From: Sphingobacterium sp. xlx-96
GTDB taxonomy: Bacteria; Bacteroidota; Bacteroidia; Sphingobacteriales; Sphingobacteriaceae
DNA: 64,000 nucleotides
Assembly: GCF_011007365.1 (NCBI RefSeq)
Contig: NZ_WFKM01000016.1
Coordinates: forward strand, 55,208-119,207
Direction of reading: 5' to 3'
Numbering within the stretch: position 1 is the stretch's first letter; the number at the start of each line of letters is the position of its first letter. Positions 34,083 through 42,788 of this stretch are shown piece after piece. Position numbers and translations under genes: made by a program. A model generated the notes under the pieces. The model was not told the origin of the DNA, ran no database searches, and saw nothing but the letters and a program-made list of their open reading frames with translations.

Positions 34083-34121
34083 AATACTCCTGTTTAGCGA
34101 AGCACAGAGACCAGGAGTATT
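34083..34121. repeat. 10-bp inverted repeat upstream of pgk
   Basis: AATACTCCTG (34083-34092) and CAGGAGTATT (34112-34121) with a 19-nt spacer. It lies about 85 bp before pgk, probably within or next to its 5' leader; could be an RNA hairpin or operator. Confidence 0.55.
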
Positions 34122-34205
34122 CCATATGACCATTAAAAAACAATTCGAGTGAAACGAGCTCATTTATACAGATGAAAACAAGCACGCATAAATAATTATA
34201 CACAT

Positions 34206-35396
34206 ATGAAAACAATTGACGATTTAAATTTTTCTGGTAAGAAGGCATTAATCCGCGTTGACTTTAATGTTCCTTTGGATGAAAATTTTAATATTACGGA
34301 CGATAATAGAATACAGGGCGCTACGCCAACGATTAAGAAAATTCTTAACGATGGGGGAGCTGTGGTATTGATGTCTCATTTAGGTAGACCAAAGGATGGC
34401 CCGACTGAAAAATATTCACTGAAGCATATTGTGTCTCATCTTTCTAAAGTGTTGGGGGTAGAGGTGCAATTTGCGAATGATTGTATCGGAGCAGAAGCTG
34501 TTGAGAAGGCTTCCAGTCTGAAAGCAGGAGAGGTTTTGTTATTGGAGAATCTCCGCTTCCATAAAGAAGAAGAAAAGGGAGACACAGCATTTGCTGAAAA
34601 GCTCGCGCAATTAGGAGATGTATACGTAAATGATGCATTCGGTACGGCACATCGTGCGCATGCATCTACAGCAATCATAGCACAGTTTTTTCCAGAAGCG
34701 AAGTATTTTGGGTATCTAATGGCTGGAGAATTGAATAATGCAGAGAAAGTTCTTAATCATCCAAATAGACCGTTTACAGCAATCATGGGTGGAGCTAAGG
34801 TTTCTGATAAAATACAATTGATTGAAGCACTTTTGGATAAGGTGGATAATCTTATCATCGGCGGCGGGATGGCTTATACATTTGTTAAAGCTAGAGGCGG
34901 TGAGATCGGGAAGTCTTTAGTGGAACTGGATAAATTAGATCTAGCTAATGAGTTGGTTAAAAAGGCGGAGGAGAAAGGTGTCAATTTAGTTCTGCCCACA
35001 GACGCGCAGATTGCCGATGGTTTCTCTAATGACGCTAATACATATGACGGTCCAAATGATCAGATTCCTGCCGATCGTGAGGGATTGGATATCGGTGCCG
35101 AATCATCTAGACATTTTGCAGAAGTAATTTCAGCATCCAATACCTTATTGTGGAATGGGCCGATGGGGGTTTTTGAGTTTGACACCTTCGCTAAAGGTAC
35201 AAAAGCTGTTGCCGATGCGGTGGTAGCTGCGACAGAACGAGGTGCTTTTTCTTTGATTGGTGGTGGAGATTCTGCTGCTGCGGTAGCAAAATTTGGGATG
35301 ACTGAACATGTCAGTTATGTGAGTACAGGTGGCGGTGCTTTGCTGGAATACATGGAAGGTAAGGAACTTCCTGGAGTTGCTGCAATTAACAAATAA
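34206..35396 (+). CDS. pgk: phosphoglycerate kinase
   Basis: A 396-residue glycolytic enzyme making ATP from 1,3-bisphosphoglycerate. Visible are the N-terminal signature KKALIRVDFNVPLD, the substrate-binding SHLGRP, GTAHRAHAS, the hinge region AIMGGAKVSDKIQLIEALLD, and the nucleotide-binding LWNGPMGVFEFDTFAKGT and GGGDSAAAVAKFG. Full length. A palindrome lies in its upstream region, and two hairpins lie downstream. Confidence 0.98.
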   Translation: MKTIDDLNFSGKKALIRVDFNVPLDENFNITDDNRIQGATPTIKKILNDGGAVVLMSHLGRPKDGPTEKYSLKHIVSHLSKVLGVEVQFANDCIGAEAVEKASSLKAGEVLLLENLRFHKEEEKGDTAFAEKLAQLGDVYVNDAFGTAHRAHASTAIIAQFFPEAKYFGYLMAGELNNAEKVLNHPNRPFTAIMGGAKVSDKIQLIEALLDKVDNLIIGGGMAYTFVKARGGEIGKSLVELDKLDLANELVKKAEEKGVNLVLPTDAQIADGFSNDANTYDGPNDQIPADREGLDIGAESSRHFAEVISASNTLLWNGPMGVFEFDTFAKGTKAVADAVVAATERGAFSLIGGGDSAAAVAKFGMTEHVSYVSTGGGALLEYMEGKELPGVAAINK

Positions 35397-35422
35397 GCAA
35401 ATAAATAGATAGCAATCTTAAG

Positions 35423-35463
35423 GTCATTTCGATTGAACTTCGGAACAATCGAAATGACTTTTT
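35423..35463 (+). terminator. terminator after pgk
   Basis: 13-bp perfect stem GTCATTTCGATTG/CAATCGAAATGAC with a 10-nt loop (AACTTCGGAA) and a run of Ts. The stem sequence resembles dispersed REP-type palindromes of Bacteroidota, so it could also be a mobile repeat used as terminator. Confidence 0.75.
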
Positions 35464-35490
35464 TTATGCAGTTTTTCGTTCGGAGGAGGT

Positions 35491-35537
35491 ATAAAAGAAA
35501 AGGGATATATCAATGTGATATATCCCTTTTCTTTTAT
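35491..35537. terminator. bidirectional terminator with 21-bp perfect stem
   Basis: Arms 35491-35511 and 35517-35537 are exactly complementary, with AATGT loop; A- and T-rich at the outer ends. It ends the minus-strand small basic gene and backs up the pgk terminator. Confidence 0.8.
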
Positions 35538-35550
35538 CTTTAAATTGAGC

Positions 35551-35730
35551 TTATTTAGCCTCAGCAGCTAATTTATTTAAGATCTCGTCATTTTTAGTAA
35601 TTTGGCTATGCTTAGGCATTTTTGAACGTGAACCTAGTTCAATGTTACGACCTAAACTTAGAAACTGAACTTCAACACGTGAAACAGTTTTGTTTCTTCT
35701 GTCTTTTCTTTTTAAACGTGTAACTCCCAT
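35551..35730 (-). CDS. small basic conserved-looking protein next to tRNA-Cys
   Basis: A 59-residue, strongly basic protein beginning MGVTRLKRKDRRNKTVSRVE and containing LGRNIELGSRSKMPKHSQIT. The open frame continues upstream for 41 codons, but that part runs through the tRNA-Cys gene, so I start at the ATG at 35730. The start lies 34 bp downstream of the tRNA on the same strand, so they are probably cotranscribed. The composition (Lys/Arg-rich, no hydrophobic core, short) is that of a ribosome- or nucleic-acid-associated protein. I do not recognise a named family with confidence. Confidence 0.75.
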   Translation of the reverse strand: MGVTRLKRKDRRNKTVSRVEVQFLSLGRNIELGSRSKMPKHSQITKNDEILNKLAAEAK

Positions 35731-35763
35731 TTTATTATAATATTTTATTGTACGTTGAAAACG

Positions 35764-35834
35764 AGGTCGGAAGCGGATTCGAACCGCTGTAGGAGGTTTT
35801 GCAGACCTCAGCCTAGCCACTCGGCCATCCGACC
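35764..35834 (-). tRNA. tRNA-Cys (GCA)
   Basis: On the minus strand the acceptor stem GGTCGGA/TCCGACC, D-arm GCC...GGC, anticodon arm GAGGT-CTGCAAA-ACCTC (anticodon GCA) and T-arm AGCGG-TTCGAAT-CCGCT all pair. The discriminator base is U73, the tRNA-Cys identity base. No encoded CCA. Confidence 0.97.
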
Positions 35835-35986
35835 CTTTACCCTTACTGGGCATGCAAAAGTAAACTTAAAATTTGAAAAAGCAAAATTAAATATAAAAAC
35901 ATTTTTTGGTATCAAATTTGAATAGATAGATCCGTAGAGTTGTCTGTTCAACTCATTATTTATAATTGAATTTTAAAAAAATGGTT

Positions 35987-36607
35987 ATGAAAAAAGTTTT
36001 ACTAACATTAGGAGTTGCATTATTGACAGCAGTTGGAGCTCAGGCCCAAATTGGTTACGGCGTGAAAGCAGGAGTAAATCTGGGTAAATACTCAAACTGG
36101 GCAGATCAACAGAAGAATAATACTTCCTTTTACGTAACAGGTTTTGCAGATTTACCAGTTGCATCTCAGTTTTCGATTCAGCCAGGGGTATCTTTACAAG
36201 GTAAAGGCGCTAAAGTTGAAGTAGGGAATAGTGATAATACACTTACAAGAAATGTGATGTCGATTGAAGTTCCTGTTAATGCTGTGTATTATATACCAAC
36301 TGGAGCCTCTGGTTCGGTATTTTTGGGAGCGGGTCCTTATGTAGGATTTAATGTGAGTGGAAAAGATAAAATTAAAGGAAATGTAGGTAATCTAGTATCC
36401 TATACTGGAGATACAGATTTGAAAATTGGCAGTGATAAGGATATCAAGTTATTTGATGCTGGAGCAAACTTCATGTTAGGTTATAAAATGAATAATGGTT
36501 TTCTTATTAATGCAGGTTATAACTTAGGAATGACCGATATTAACCCAAAAGTTTCAGATACTCAGTCGAATCGGGTTTGGTCTTTTGGTATAGGTTTTCA
36601 ATTGTAG
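35987..36607 (+). CDS. outer-membrane beta-barrel protein (PorT-like/OMP_b-brl_2)
   Basis: A 206-residue protein with signal peptide (MKKVLLTLGVALLTAVGAQA). The mature protein is a run of amphipathic strands (IGYGVKAGVNLGKYSNW, GSVFLGAGPYVGFNVSGKDK, FLINAGYNLGMTDINPK) ending in WSFGIGFQL, as in small eight-strand outer-membrane barrels common in Bacteroidota. I start at the ATG at 35987; an ATG at 35981 would add two residues, and the frame opens upstream at a TTG. It is monocistronic with a terminator behind. Specific role unknown. Confidence 0.88.
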   Translation: MKKVLLTLGVALLTAVGAQAQIGYGVKAGVNLGKYSNWADQQKNNTSFYVTGFADLPVASQFSIQPGVSLQGKGAKVEVGNSDNTLTRNVMSIEVPVNAVYYIPTGASGSVFLGAGPYVGFNVSGKDKIKGNVGNLVSYTGDTDLKIGSDKDIKLFDAGANFMLGYKMNNGFLINAGYNLGMTDINPKVSDTQSNRVWSFGIGFQL

Positions 36608-36628
36608 TAATTACGCTCATTAAAGGGG

Positions 36629-36665
36629 AAAAGCCTCTTGGACTAAATCCAAGGGGCTTTTTGTT
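36629..36665 (+). terminator. terminator after outer-membrane protein gene
   Basis: AAAAGCCTCTTGGA/TCCAAGGGGCTTTT (one G-U pair) with CTAAA loop, then Ts. Confidence 0.85.
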
Positions 36666-36787
36666 TTAAAGGGAATATGATATAAGACTAACAAATCTTG
36701 TCTGTTAGATTAAGCGATTTTTTTTTTCATGTTTCGAAAAATTTAGCCTGATATGCAGAAAAAACTTAATCCTGCTTTTCATCGGCT

Positions 36788-37357
36788 TTATTTAAAAGTT
36801 ATACTTTCCAGTAAAGTATCGATCAGATTATGTGCTTTTTGATGGTCCAGGCTATAAACTGTTCCAAAGACTTTATACCGATTTTGGTTATCCTGAATTT
36901 GAAAATTTTTTTCAAAAGATTTTGTTCTGTAGTAATGGATCAACACTTCGAAATTGTTGATATTTTTCACGTCATCAAAATGATCATCGTAATAAGTCCT
37001 TTTTTTGGGGTGTCCTACCATGGTAGAAATATCCGGCCGCATGGAGTATCTTTTTTTACCTAGATCATCTGCCTTATAGGTCGGTGTTAGCTTCCTGCTT
37101 ATCAACTGAACCAGCATCCCGTCGATCCACCAGAATTCACCTGCCATTTCTGCGGCATTTTTTGGGTAGGCTTTAATACCTAGCGAGTCCAATTTTGCAA
37201 ATGCCATATCCATATCTAATCTATTGGACTCAGGGAATAGCTGGCTGTTTGCAATACTGTTAAAGGGAATTACATTTAGCCCTTGTAAAAATATCTGTGC
37301 ATTTGCGGACAGGCCTAGAGCGAGTATGATGGTCAGTGTCAAAATTATTTTTTTCAT
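36788..37357 (-). CDS. small exported protein, second copy of tandem duplicate
   Basis: A 189-residue protein with signal peptide (ILTLTIILALGLSANAQ). The mature part starts IFLQGLNVIPFNSIANSQLF and includes GEFWWIDGMLVQLISRKLTP and FEVLIHYYRTKSFEKNFQIQ. No family is recognised. It is about 91% identical to the upstream copy; differences cluster in the middle (RYSMRPDISTMVGHPKKRTY versus RYAMRPEMSNMVGYPKNRTN), while the C-terminal third is identical. Located downstream of a broken JAB-domain lipoprotein gene, it could be an accessory or protective (immunity-like) protein for that gene's product. That role is inference from arrangement only. Confidence 0.82.
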   Translation of the reverse strand: MKKIILTLTIILALGLSANAQIFLQGLNVIPFNSIANSQLFPESNRLDMDMAFAKLDSLGIKAYPKNAAEMAGEFWWIDGMLVQLISRKLTPTYKADDLGKKRYSMRPDISTMVGHPKKRTYYDDHFDDVKNINNFEVLIHYYRTKSFEKNFQIQDNQNRYKVFGTVYSLDHQKAHNLIDTLLESITFK

Positions 37358-37413
37358 CTTTCGAAAAATTTAGCCAAATATTCAAAAAAACTTAATCCTG
37401 CTTTTCATCGGCT

Positions 37414-37983
37414 TTATTTAAAAGTTATACTTTCCAGTAAAGTATCGATCAGATTATGTGCTTTTTGATGGTCCAGGCTATAAACTGTTCCAAACACTTT
37501 ATACCGATTCTGATTATCCTGAATTTGAAAATTTTTTTCAAAGGACTTTGTTCTGTAGTAATGGATCAACACTTCGAAATTGTTAATATCTTTCACCTCA
37601 TCGAAATAATCATCATAGTTCGTTCTGTTTTTGGGGTATCCTACCATGTTAGACATTTCCGGCCGCATGGCGTATCTTATTTTACTTAGATCATCCGCTT
37701 TATAGGTCGGTGTCAGCTTCCTGCTTACCAACTGCACCAGCATCCCGTCGATCCACCAGAATTCACCCGCCATTTCTCCTGCATTTTTTGGATAGGTTTT
37801 AATACCTAGCGAGTCCAATTTTGCAAATGCCATATCCATATCTAATCTATTGGACTCAGGGAATAGCTGGCTGTTTGCAATACTGTTAAAGGGAATTACC
37901 GCTTGCCCTTGTAAAAATATCTGTGCATTTGCGGACAGGCCTAGAGCGAGTATGATGGTCAGTGTCAAAATTATTTTTTTCAT
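37414..37983 (-). CDS. small exported protein, first copy of tandem duplicate
   Basis: A 189-residue protein, start taken at the ATG at 37983 to match its copy; the frame extends 16 codons upstream without similarity. Signal peptide ILTLTIILALGLSANAQ; mature start IFLQGQAVIPFNSIANSQLF. It begins 17 bp after the end of the JAB-domain pseudogene on the same strand, so the original operon was lipoprotein-then-small-protein, with this gene later duplicated. Retention of two intact copies beside a broken partner suggests selection for the small protein. Confidence 0.82.
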   Translation of the reverse strand: MKKIILTLTIILALGLSANAQIFLQGQAVIPFNSIANSQLFPESNRLDMDMAFAKLDSLGIKTYPKNAGEMAGEFWWIDGMLVQLVSRKLTPTYKADDLSKIRYAMRPEMSNMVGYPKNRTNYDDYFDEVKDINNFEVLIHYYRTKSFEKNFQIQDNQNRYKVFGTVYSLDHQKAHNLIDTLLESITFK

Positions 37984-37999
37984 GATTTTGTTTTTTAAA

Positions 38000-39650
38000 T
38001 TAAATACAGAAATTATAAGTTGGTATCCCATTCGGGTCCAGCTTCAGGTTTTTAAAATCGGTGTTTTGATTGGCATCTGTACTTCTATTGGTTTTGTATA
38101 GGTTTATCAGATCACCATACATTGTTAGAAGTGCCTTTTCCTGTGCTTCGGTGTGGGGTAATAGCAAATTTTTTTATAGCCGTCAGTCAGGATTTTATAC
38201 TCCTCTTTTTTGTCTCGATCAAAGTACTTGCTGCCGCCCATTGATTAGGATCTTTGATCGTAATGACATATACATGTTCGGGAGTAATTAAGGTAGAGGT
38301 AAAATAGCGCAGGAACGTACTTTTCATAGTCGCTGTCATCGCATTTGGGCCAGTTGTTAAATAACCATTGGCCCCCATAAAGATATCCTGTGGCGAAGGG
38401 GCACTCGAAAAAGGATGGGTATGTATAAAGCCTACCGTCAGCATGTTTAGTTTTGAATCCCAAATCATATTGTGCTCCACCTAGTCACGTACAGTATCTG
38501 TCCTGCATTCCGATGTTTTAATTTGCTTTGTGACCCAATGCATGTCTAGCCGGTAGAAATGTTCATAGTCTGTGCTCAAATCAAACAACGTTTTATTTTG
38601 CTTTCTCACCTGCTCCAAATTCATCCTTTCATTTACAGCTGCCTTACCGGCACAGGGGTCTGTTGAAGGTGATTTTGTCAGTTTATTCGTGACTTGCTGA
38701 CCCGCTCCCCCAGGTTCAGTACCACCAGACAAGCCGCCATCATAATCCGTATTTAATACAAAATAGGGGTTAAAACTATAATTATTGGAACTCCAGTTAT
38801 ACAAAGAATACCTGCTGATGACTACTTCTTCAATTACAATCCCCGGATTTAGAATAGGTTCATTATTTTCATCCAGTATGATGTCATTGTTGTCATCAAG
38901 CATAGGTTCGTATAATGGCCGCAATTCGTAGGTAAAACCTTCTTCTCCTTCGTACCAGATCTGCCAGTATGCTGGGGAGACATCTATGTTAAATTGACCG
39001 AATTCTTGATCAAAATAGAAGAGCCCACCGTTAGTATATTGAAATATGAGACTTGGATCAAAAGAGCTATGTTGGGTGCAATGCTTACAAGCTTTTGCTT
39101 CCAGGTCAAAGTAATTCTGTGTTTCTTGACATACCAACTGTTGTGCAAATAGGACATTCTTGTACATATACATGGAAGGTGTCCCCATGAGAAGCTTATC
39201 TTTTAAGTTTGCAAAGGGGCTTTGTTTTGGTGGTATTAATTTACCTTTAAAGTCATAGGCTATATATCCCCCCTGCCCATTGAACACTCCCTTTATCCGG
39301 TATTTGATCATTCCCGATATCTGATTGTTCATATCTTTGCTGAAGTATAGTTCATAATGACCTACCAATTTAGAACCTTGGTTATTGCCCGAACCGGATT
39401 TTATTTTGGTGGTAACCCGTAGATCTCCTTTCTCTGTGTACATAAAATCGGACCAGTCAACCACGAGATTGTTTAGCTGAAAGATAAAGTTATCTCCCCC
39501 CTTCTGATTTGGAAATTGGATTAACTGGGATTCATAAAAGGTTTTTGCTTCCGCAAGAGTGAGTTTGTACGGTATGGATGGTTCCTCTTTTCGACATCCA
39601 TGAAACAGTATCAATAGGTATGTTAGAGATAATATTGGTTTACATTTCAT
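38000..39650 (-). pseudogene. broken lipoprotein gene with C-terminal JAB-like metalloprotease domain
   Basis: The first 389 codons are intact: lipobox LFHGCRKEE, a beta-rich N-terminal domain, a Cys-rich spot (ACKHCTQHSS), an Asp/Asn-rich repeat (DDNNDIILDENNEPIL) and STDPCAGKAAVNERMNL. An in-frame TAG at 38481-38483 then interrupts it. The same frame continues VEHNMIWDSKLNMLTVGFIH, with a JAMM-type motif HTHPFSSAPSPQD. Two frameshifts follow: one near 38235 (continuing GSKYFDRDKKEEYKILTDGY) and one near 38170 (continuing NLLLPHTEAQEKALLTMYGD), to a stop at 38000. Conserved sense in three frames shows a once complete gene of about 550 codons. JAB-like domains occur in polymorphic toxins and deubiquitinase-like proteases. 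Confidence 0.8.
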
Positions 39651-39972
39651 AGGTAAATAAGTTAATGGTCAGATGTATTCATTAAGTTATGGTTTTACAA
39701 AGTAATAGGAAACAATACTACCTATATGATGTAAAAATAAAATAGATTCCATAAAATATTTAAATTCAGTTATGCTAATCGATTCTGCAATACTGTTCCC
39801 CATGTGTCAAACCGGATTGTTTAAATTGATTTTTCACCGGGGATATCGCACTTTTTTTGGTTCCTGACAGGTTCTTGCAGCTATAACGGGTACATAAAGG
39901 GGGAATCAGAAATGATATTGGGATAACAATTTCTTTCCTTAAGATTAAGCGAATAATATTTATCTTTGTACT
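39651..39972. other. divergent intergenic region before lipA
   Basis: 322 bp, AT-rich, no ORF of note. The right end carries the lipA promoter; the pseudogene's old promoter should lie at the left end. Confidence 0.5.
39961..39968 (+). promoter_or_regulatory. lipA -7 element, possible leaderless transcript
   Basis: TATCTTTG matches TAnnTTTG exactly and ends only 4 nt before the lipA ATG, so the expected start of transcription (4-7 nt downstream) falls on or next to the start codon. The -33 element is poor. Confidence 0.5.
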
Positions 39973-40854
39973 ATGATAGAATTACCTGTTATACCCGTGA
40001 ATCCAACGCAGCGTAAACCCGATTGGTTACGTGTGAAACTTCCAGTAGGGAAAGAGTACAGACATGTGCGTAGCTTAGTCGATGAGCATAAGCTTCATAC
40101 GATTTGTGAAAGTGGGAACTGTCCGAATATGGGGGAGTGTTGGGGGGCTGGTACGGCGACTTTCATGATTTTGGGTAATATCTGCACACGCTCTTGCTCG
40201 TTTTGTGCGGTAGCAACTGGAAGACCTCTTCCGGTAGATGTAGACGAACCAAATAGGGTGGCTACTTCAGTGAAGCTGATGGGGGTCAAACACTGTGTTA
40301 TTACTTCGGTGGATCGTGATGATCTGAAAGATGGTGGTTCGACAATTTGGGCAGAGACAATACAAGCTATCCGTAAAGAGAGCCCTGAGACGACGTTGGA
40401 GACTTTATTACCGGATTTTAAAGGGCAGTGGGATAATTTAGATCGCGTTATTGCCGTAAGGCCTGAAGTCGTGTCGCACAACCTGGAAACTGTTCGTCGC
40501 CTGACTCGGGAAGTACGTATCCAAGCAAAATATGACCGTTCGTTGGAATGTCTCCGTCGTATTTCGGAAGCTGGCTTGCGAACGAAATCGGGGATTATGT
40601 TAGGCTTAGGCGAAACGGAGGAAGATGTTATTGAAGCGATGCAGGATTTGTATAATGTGGGCGTGCATATTTTGACATTGGGACAGTATCTGCAACCTAC
40701 AAAAGCACATCATCCTGTTGTTGATTGGATCACACCTGCCCAATTTGAGAAATATAAAGAAATAGGCCTGAAAATGGGCTTCAAATATGTGGAGTCTGGA
40801 CCATTAGTCCGTTCATCCTATCATGCTGAAAAGCATTTGTTTGACATGCAATAA
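39973..40854 (+). CDS. lipA: lipoyl synthase
   Basis: A 293-residue radical-SAM enzyme inserting two sulfurs into protein-bound octanoate. Both iron-sulfur clusters are visible: the auxiliary cluster Cys residues in CESGNCPNMGECWGAGTATF and the radical-SAM CxxxCxxC in CTRSCSFCAVATG. GVKHCVITSVDRDDLKDGGS and the C-terminal SSYHAEK (with the conserved terminal Ser) are typical. Full length. There is no lipB adjacent. A promoter element sits immediately before the ATG. Confidence 0.97.
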   Translation: MIELPVIPVNPTQRKPDWLRVKLPVGKEYRHVRSLVDEHKLHTICESGNCPNMGECWGAGTATFMILGNICTRSCSFCAVATGRPLPVDVDEPNRVATSVKLMGVKHCVITSVDRDDLKDGGSTIWAETIQAIRKESPETTLETLLPDFKGQWDNLDRVIAVRPEVVSHNLETVRRLTREVRIQAKYDRSLECLRRISEAGLRTKSGIMLGLGETEEDVIEAMQDLYNVGVHILTLGQYLQPTKAHHPVVDWITPAQFEKYKEIGLKMGFKYVESGPLVRSSYHAEKHLFDMQ

Positions 40855-40868
40855 TAGTTAATAAAAAG

Positions 40869-40918
40869 AACACAAAAAAATGGGGATAACCGTATAGTTA
40901 TCTCCATTTTTTTGTGTT
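40869..40918. terminator. bidirectional terminator between lipA and amidohydrolase gene
   Basis: 22-bp stem AACACAAAAAAATGG... with one mismatch, loop CGTATA; it contains the minus-strand amidohydrolase stop codon (40898-40900) in its 3' arm. Confidence 0.85.
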
Positions 40919-42556
40919 AGATATATTGGTAAATACAGTCTCTCCTGCGATAACAGTGCGTAAAGTCTTTACCTCTCTTAGCTCTTGTTCTGGGATTGCC
41001 ATAATGTCTTTTTCAAGGATCACAAAGTCAGCATCCTTACCTTTCTCTATGGAGCCTCTCTTTTTTTCCTGAAAACAAGAATAAGCCGCCCATATAGTCA
41101 TACCCCGTAGTGCTTCTTCCCGTGATAAAGCATTTTTCATTTGAAAGCCACCCGTAGGAAAACCAGTCTTATCTACACGAGCTACAGCCGCGTGAAATCC
41201 ATAAAGCGGGTTGAAGTGCTCTATTGGAAAGTCAGAACCTATTGCCACCTTTCCATATTGTTTTAAAAGATCCCGATAGGCATAGGCTCCTTTGATCCGT
41301 TCATCACCCAATCTTTGGGTAGCCCAGTACATATCCGAGGTCGCATGCGTGGGTTGGATAGATGGTATAATCTTAAACTTATTAAATTTGATGAAATCTT
41401 CAGCGGCGATGATCTGTGCATGTTCAATACGCCATCTTCGTGTTTTGTTATCCGTAAGGTATTTGCCATATACATCTAGAATAAACCGGTTGGCCGAGTC
41501 GCCGATAGCATGGGTGCTGACTTGATAATTGCTGTTTGCTAGCTTTTTGATCGCATCGTCGAATTCCTGAGGTGGATGCAACAGAAATCCCTTAGTCGCC
41601 GCATCCTGATAATTTTCCAGTAGACATGCCCCCCTGGATCCTAAAGCCCCATCTGCCAATAGCTTTATCGATTTTATTGTTAGCCTCTCACTGTCAAAGG
41701 TGTCTTCTTTGATATAGTGGTCGACCTGAGCGGGCTCTGCAAGAACCATTGCATAATCTCTAATTTTAAGCAAGTTTTTTGAATAAAAGGTCTTTAAGAA
41801 ATCGATTTGTTCATCCGTAAGCCCGGCATCGACAATACTTGTCAATCCAACAGAGACAAGAGAGTCTTGTGCCTGTTGGAGAAATTTTAGTGTATTGGCT
41901 TCATCGTGTTTCGGCAGGTATTTACTGACTAAGGTCATCGCATTATCGATCAGCAATCCGTCAGGTTTGCCGTTTATGGCTTTGGAAATAAGCCCTCCTT
42001 GCACCTCATAGACGGAGTCTACACGAGCTATCCGTAATGCCGCCGAATTAACTAGGGCGGCGTGATAATCAACACGTAAGAGATAAATCGGGATGTCTGG
42101 AAAATATTTGTCCAAGCTGTCCTTTGTTGGGAAGGCCTTGTTTGTCCAGAGGTTTTGATCCCATCCTCCTCCTATGATCCACTTTTTGTCGGGATGGGTA
42201 TACCTGTACTTCTTTAATCTATCGATCACCTCATCCATAGATTTGGCGCCATTAAGGTCAACTTCCTGAAATAGATTCGCAAGATCGAAATAGTGGGCAT
42301 GTGCATCGTAAAAACCCGGGTAGACAGGCGATTGATTGGCGTCTATTGTTTCTTTTGCCTTGTAACGTCGTAGGATATCTTTTGATGAACCTATATCTAT
42401 AAAAATGCCATTTTTTACGGCAACAGCTTCTTGTATACTGAACGTCGAGTCTACGCTATATATCTTGGCATTATAGACAATAAGATCTACTTCTGTATTA
42501 CTGGTACAACGTGTCAATAAAAGGGCCGTTAAGAGAATAAAAAAGGTGTATTTCAT
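40898..42556 (-). CDS. YtcJ-like metal-dependent amidohydrolase lipoprotein
   Basis: About 552 residues from the ATG at 42556; the frame opens 18 codons earlier. Lipobox LLLTRCTSN. Amidohydrolase family 3 (YtcJ-like) features: VYPGFYDAHAHYFDLANLFQ (metal HxH), KLLADGALGSRGACLLENYQ, VSTHAIGDSANRFILDVYG, RWRIEHAQIIAAEDF and AIGSDFPIEHFNPLYGFHAA. These proteins hydrolyse amide or ester bonds in small molecules; the substrate is unknown. It stands alone between convergent lipA and nfu. It is one of three related amidohydrolase genes in this window. Confidence 0.9.
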   Translation of the reverse strand: MKYTFFILLTALLLTRCTSNTEVDLIVYNAKIYSVDSTFSIQEAVAVKNGIFIDIGSSKDILRRYKAKETIDANQSPVYPGFYDAHAHYFDLANLFQEVDLNGAKSMDEVIDRLKKYRYTHPDKKWIIGGGWDQNLWTNKAFPTKDSLDKYFPDIPIYLLRVDYHAALVNSAALRIARVDSVYEVQGGLISKAINGKPDGLLIDNAMTLVSKYLPKHDEANTLKFLQQAQDSLVSVGLTSIVDAGLTDEQIDFLKTFYSKNLLKIRDYAMVLAEPAQVDHYIKEDTFDSERLTIKSIKLLADGALGSRGACLLENYQDAATKGFLLHPPQEFDDAIKKLANSNYQVSTHAIGDSANRFILDVYGKYLTDNKTRRWRIEHAQIIAAEDFIKFNKFKIIPSIQPTHATSDMYWATQRLGDERIKGAYAYRDLLKQYGKVAIGSDFPIEHFNPLYGFHAAVARVDKTGFPTGGFQMKNALSREEALRGMTIWAAYSCFQEKKRGSIEKGKDADFVILEKDIMAIPEQELREVKTLRTVIAGETVFTNISNTKKWR

Positions 42557-42733
42557 ATGTCGGATAGTTTGATTTTCAACTGTCATATGGAATATCCAAA
42601 CTAAACTCATTTATGATTGTACAGCCTGTGCTACATGGATATTTCATAACTGGTTACTTTTAAGTACTTTCTCTTAAAAATAGTCTTTTTTTGTGATAAT
42701 TAAAATTGATTACCGGTAAAGGCGTTTAAAAGC

Positions 42734-42766
42734 AAAGAGCTCAATGTTTGTGTCATTGAGCTCTTT
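42734..42766 (-). terminator. terminator after nfu
   Basis: AAAGAGCTCAATG/CATTGAGCTCTTT, 13-bp perfect stem with 7-nt loop, downstream of the minus-strand nfu gene. Confidence 0.7.
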
Positions 42767-42788
42767 AGTATCTTGTATTGGATGTAGA

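Larger units (their letters stand above)
36728..37983. repeat. tandem segmental duplication, about 626 bp per unit
   Basis: Two head-to-tail copies, each with a 189-codon gene plus the flanking sequence TTCGAAAAATTTAGCC...CTTAATCCTGC. The gene copies differ at about 17 of 189 residues; the last 50 or so residues are identical. Confidence 0.9.

Noticed and set aside
35731..35853. Upstream extension of the small basic gene to 100 codons
   Set aside because: It reads through the minus-strand tRNA-Cys; the ATG at 35730 is the sensible start.
38481..38483. In-frame TAG as a possible readthrough or recoded codon
   Set aside because: Two frameshifts follow downstream, and all three lesions affect one gene; decay explains them better than recoding. 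No SECIS- or pyrrolysine-type context is visible.
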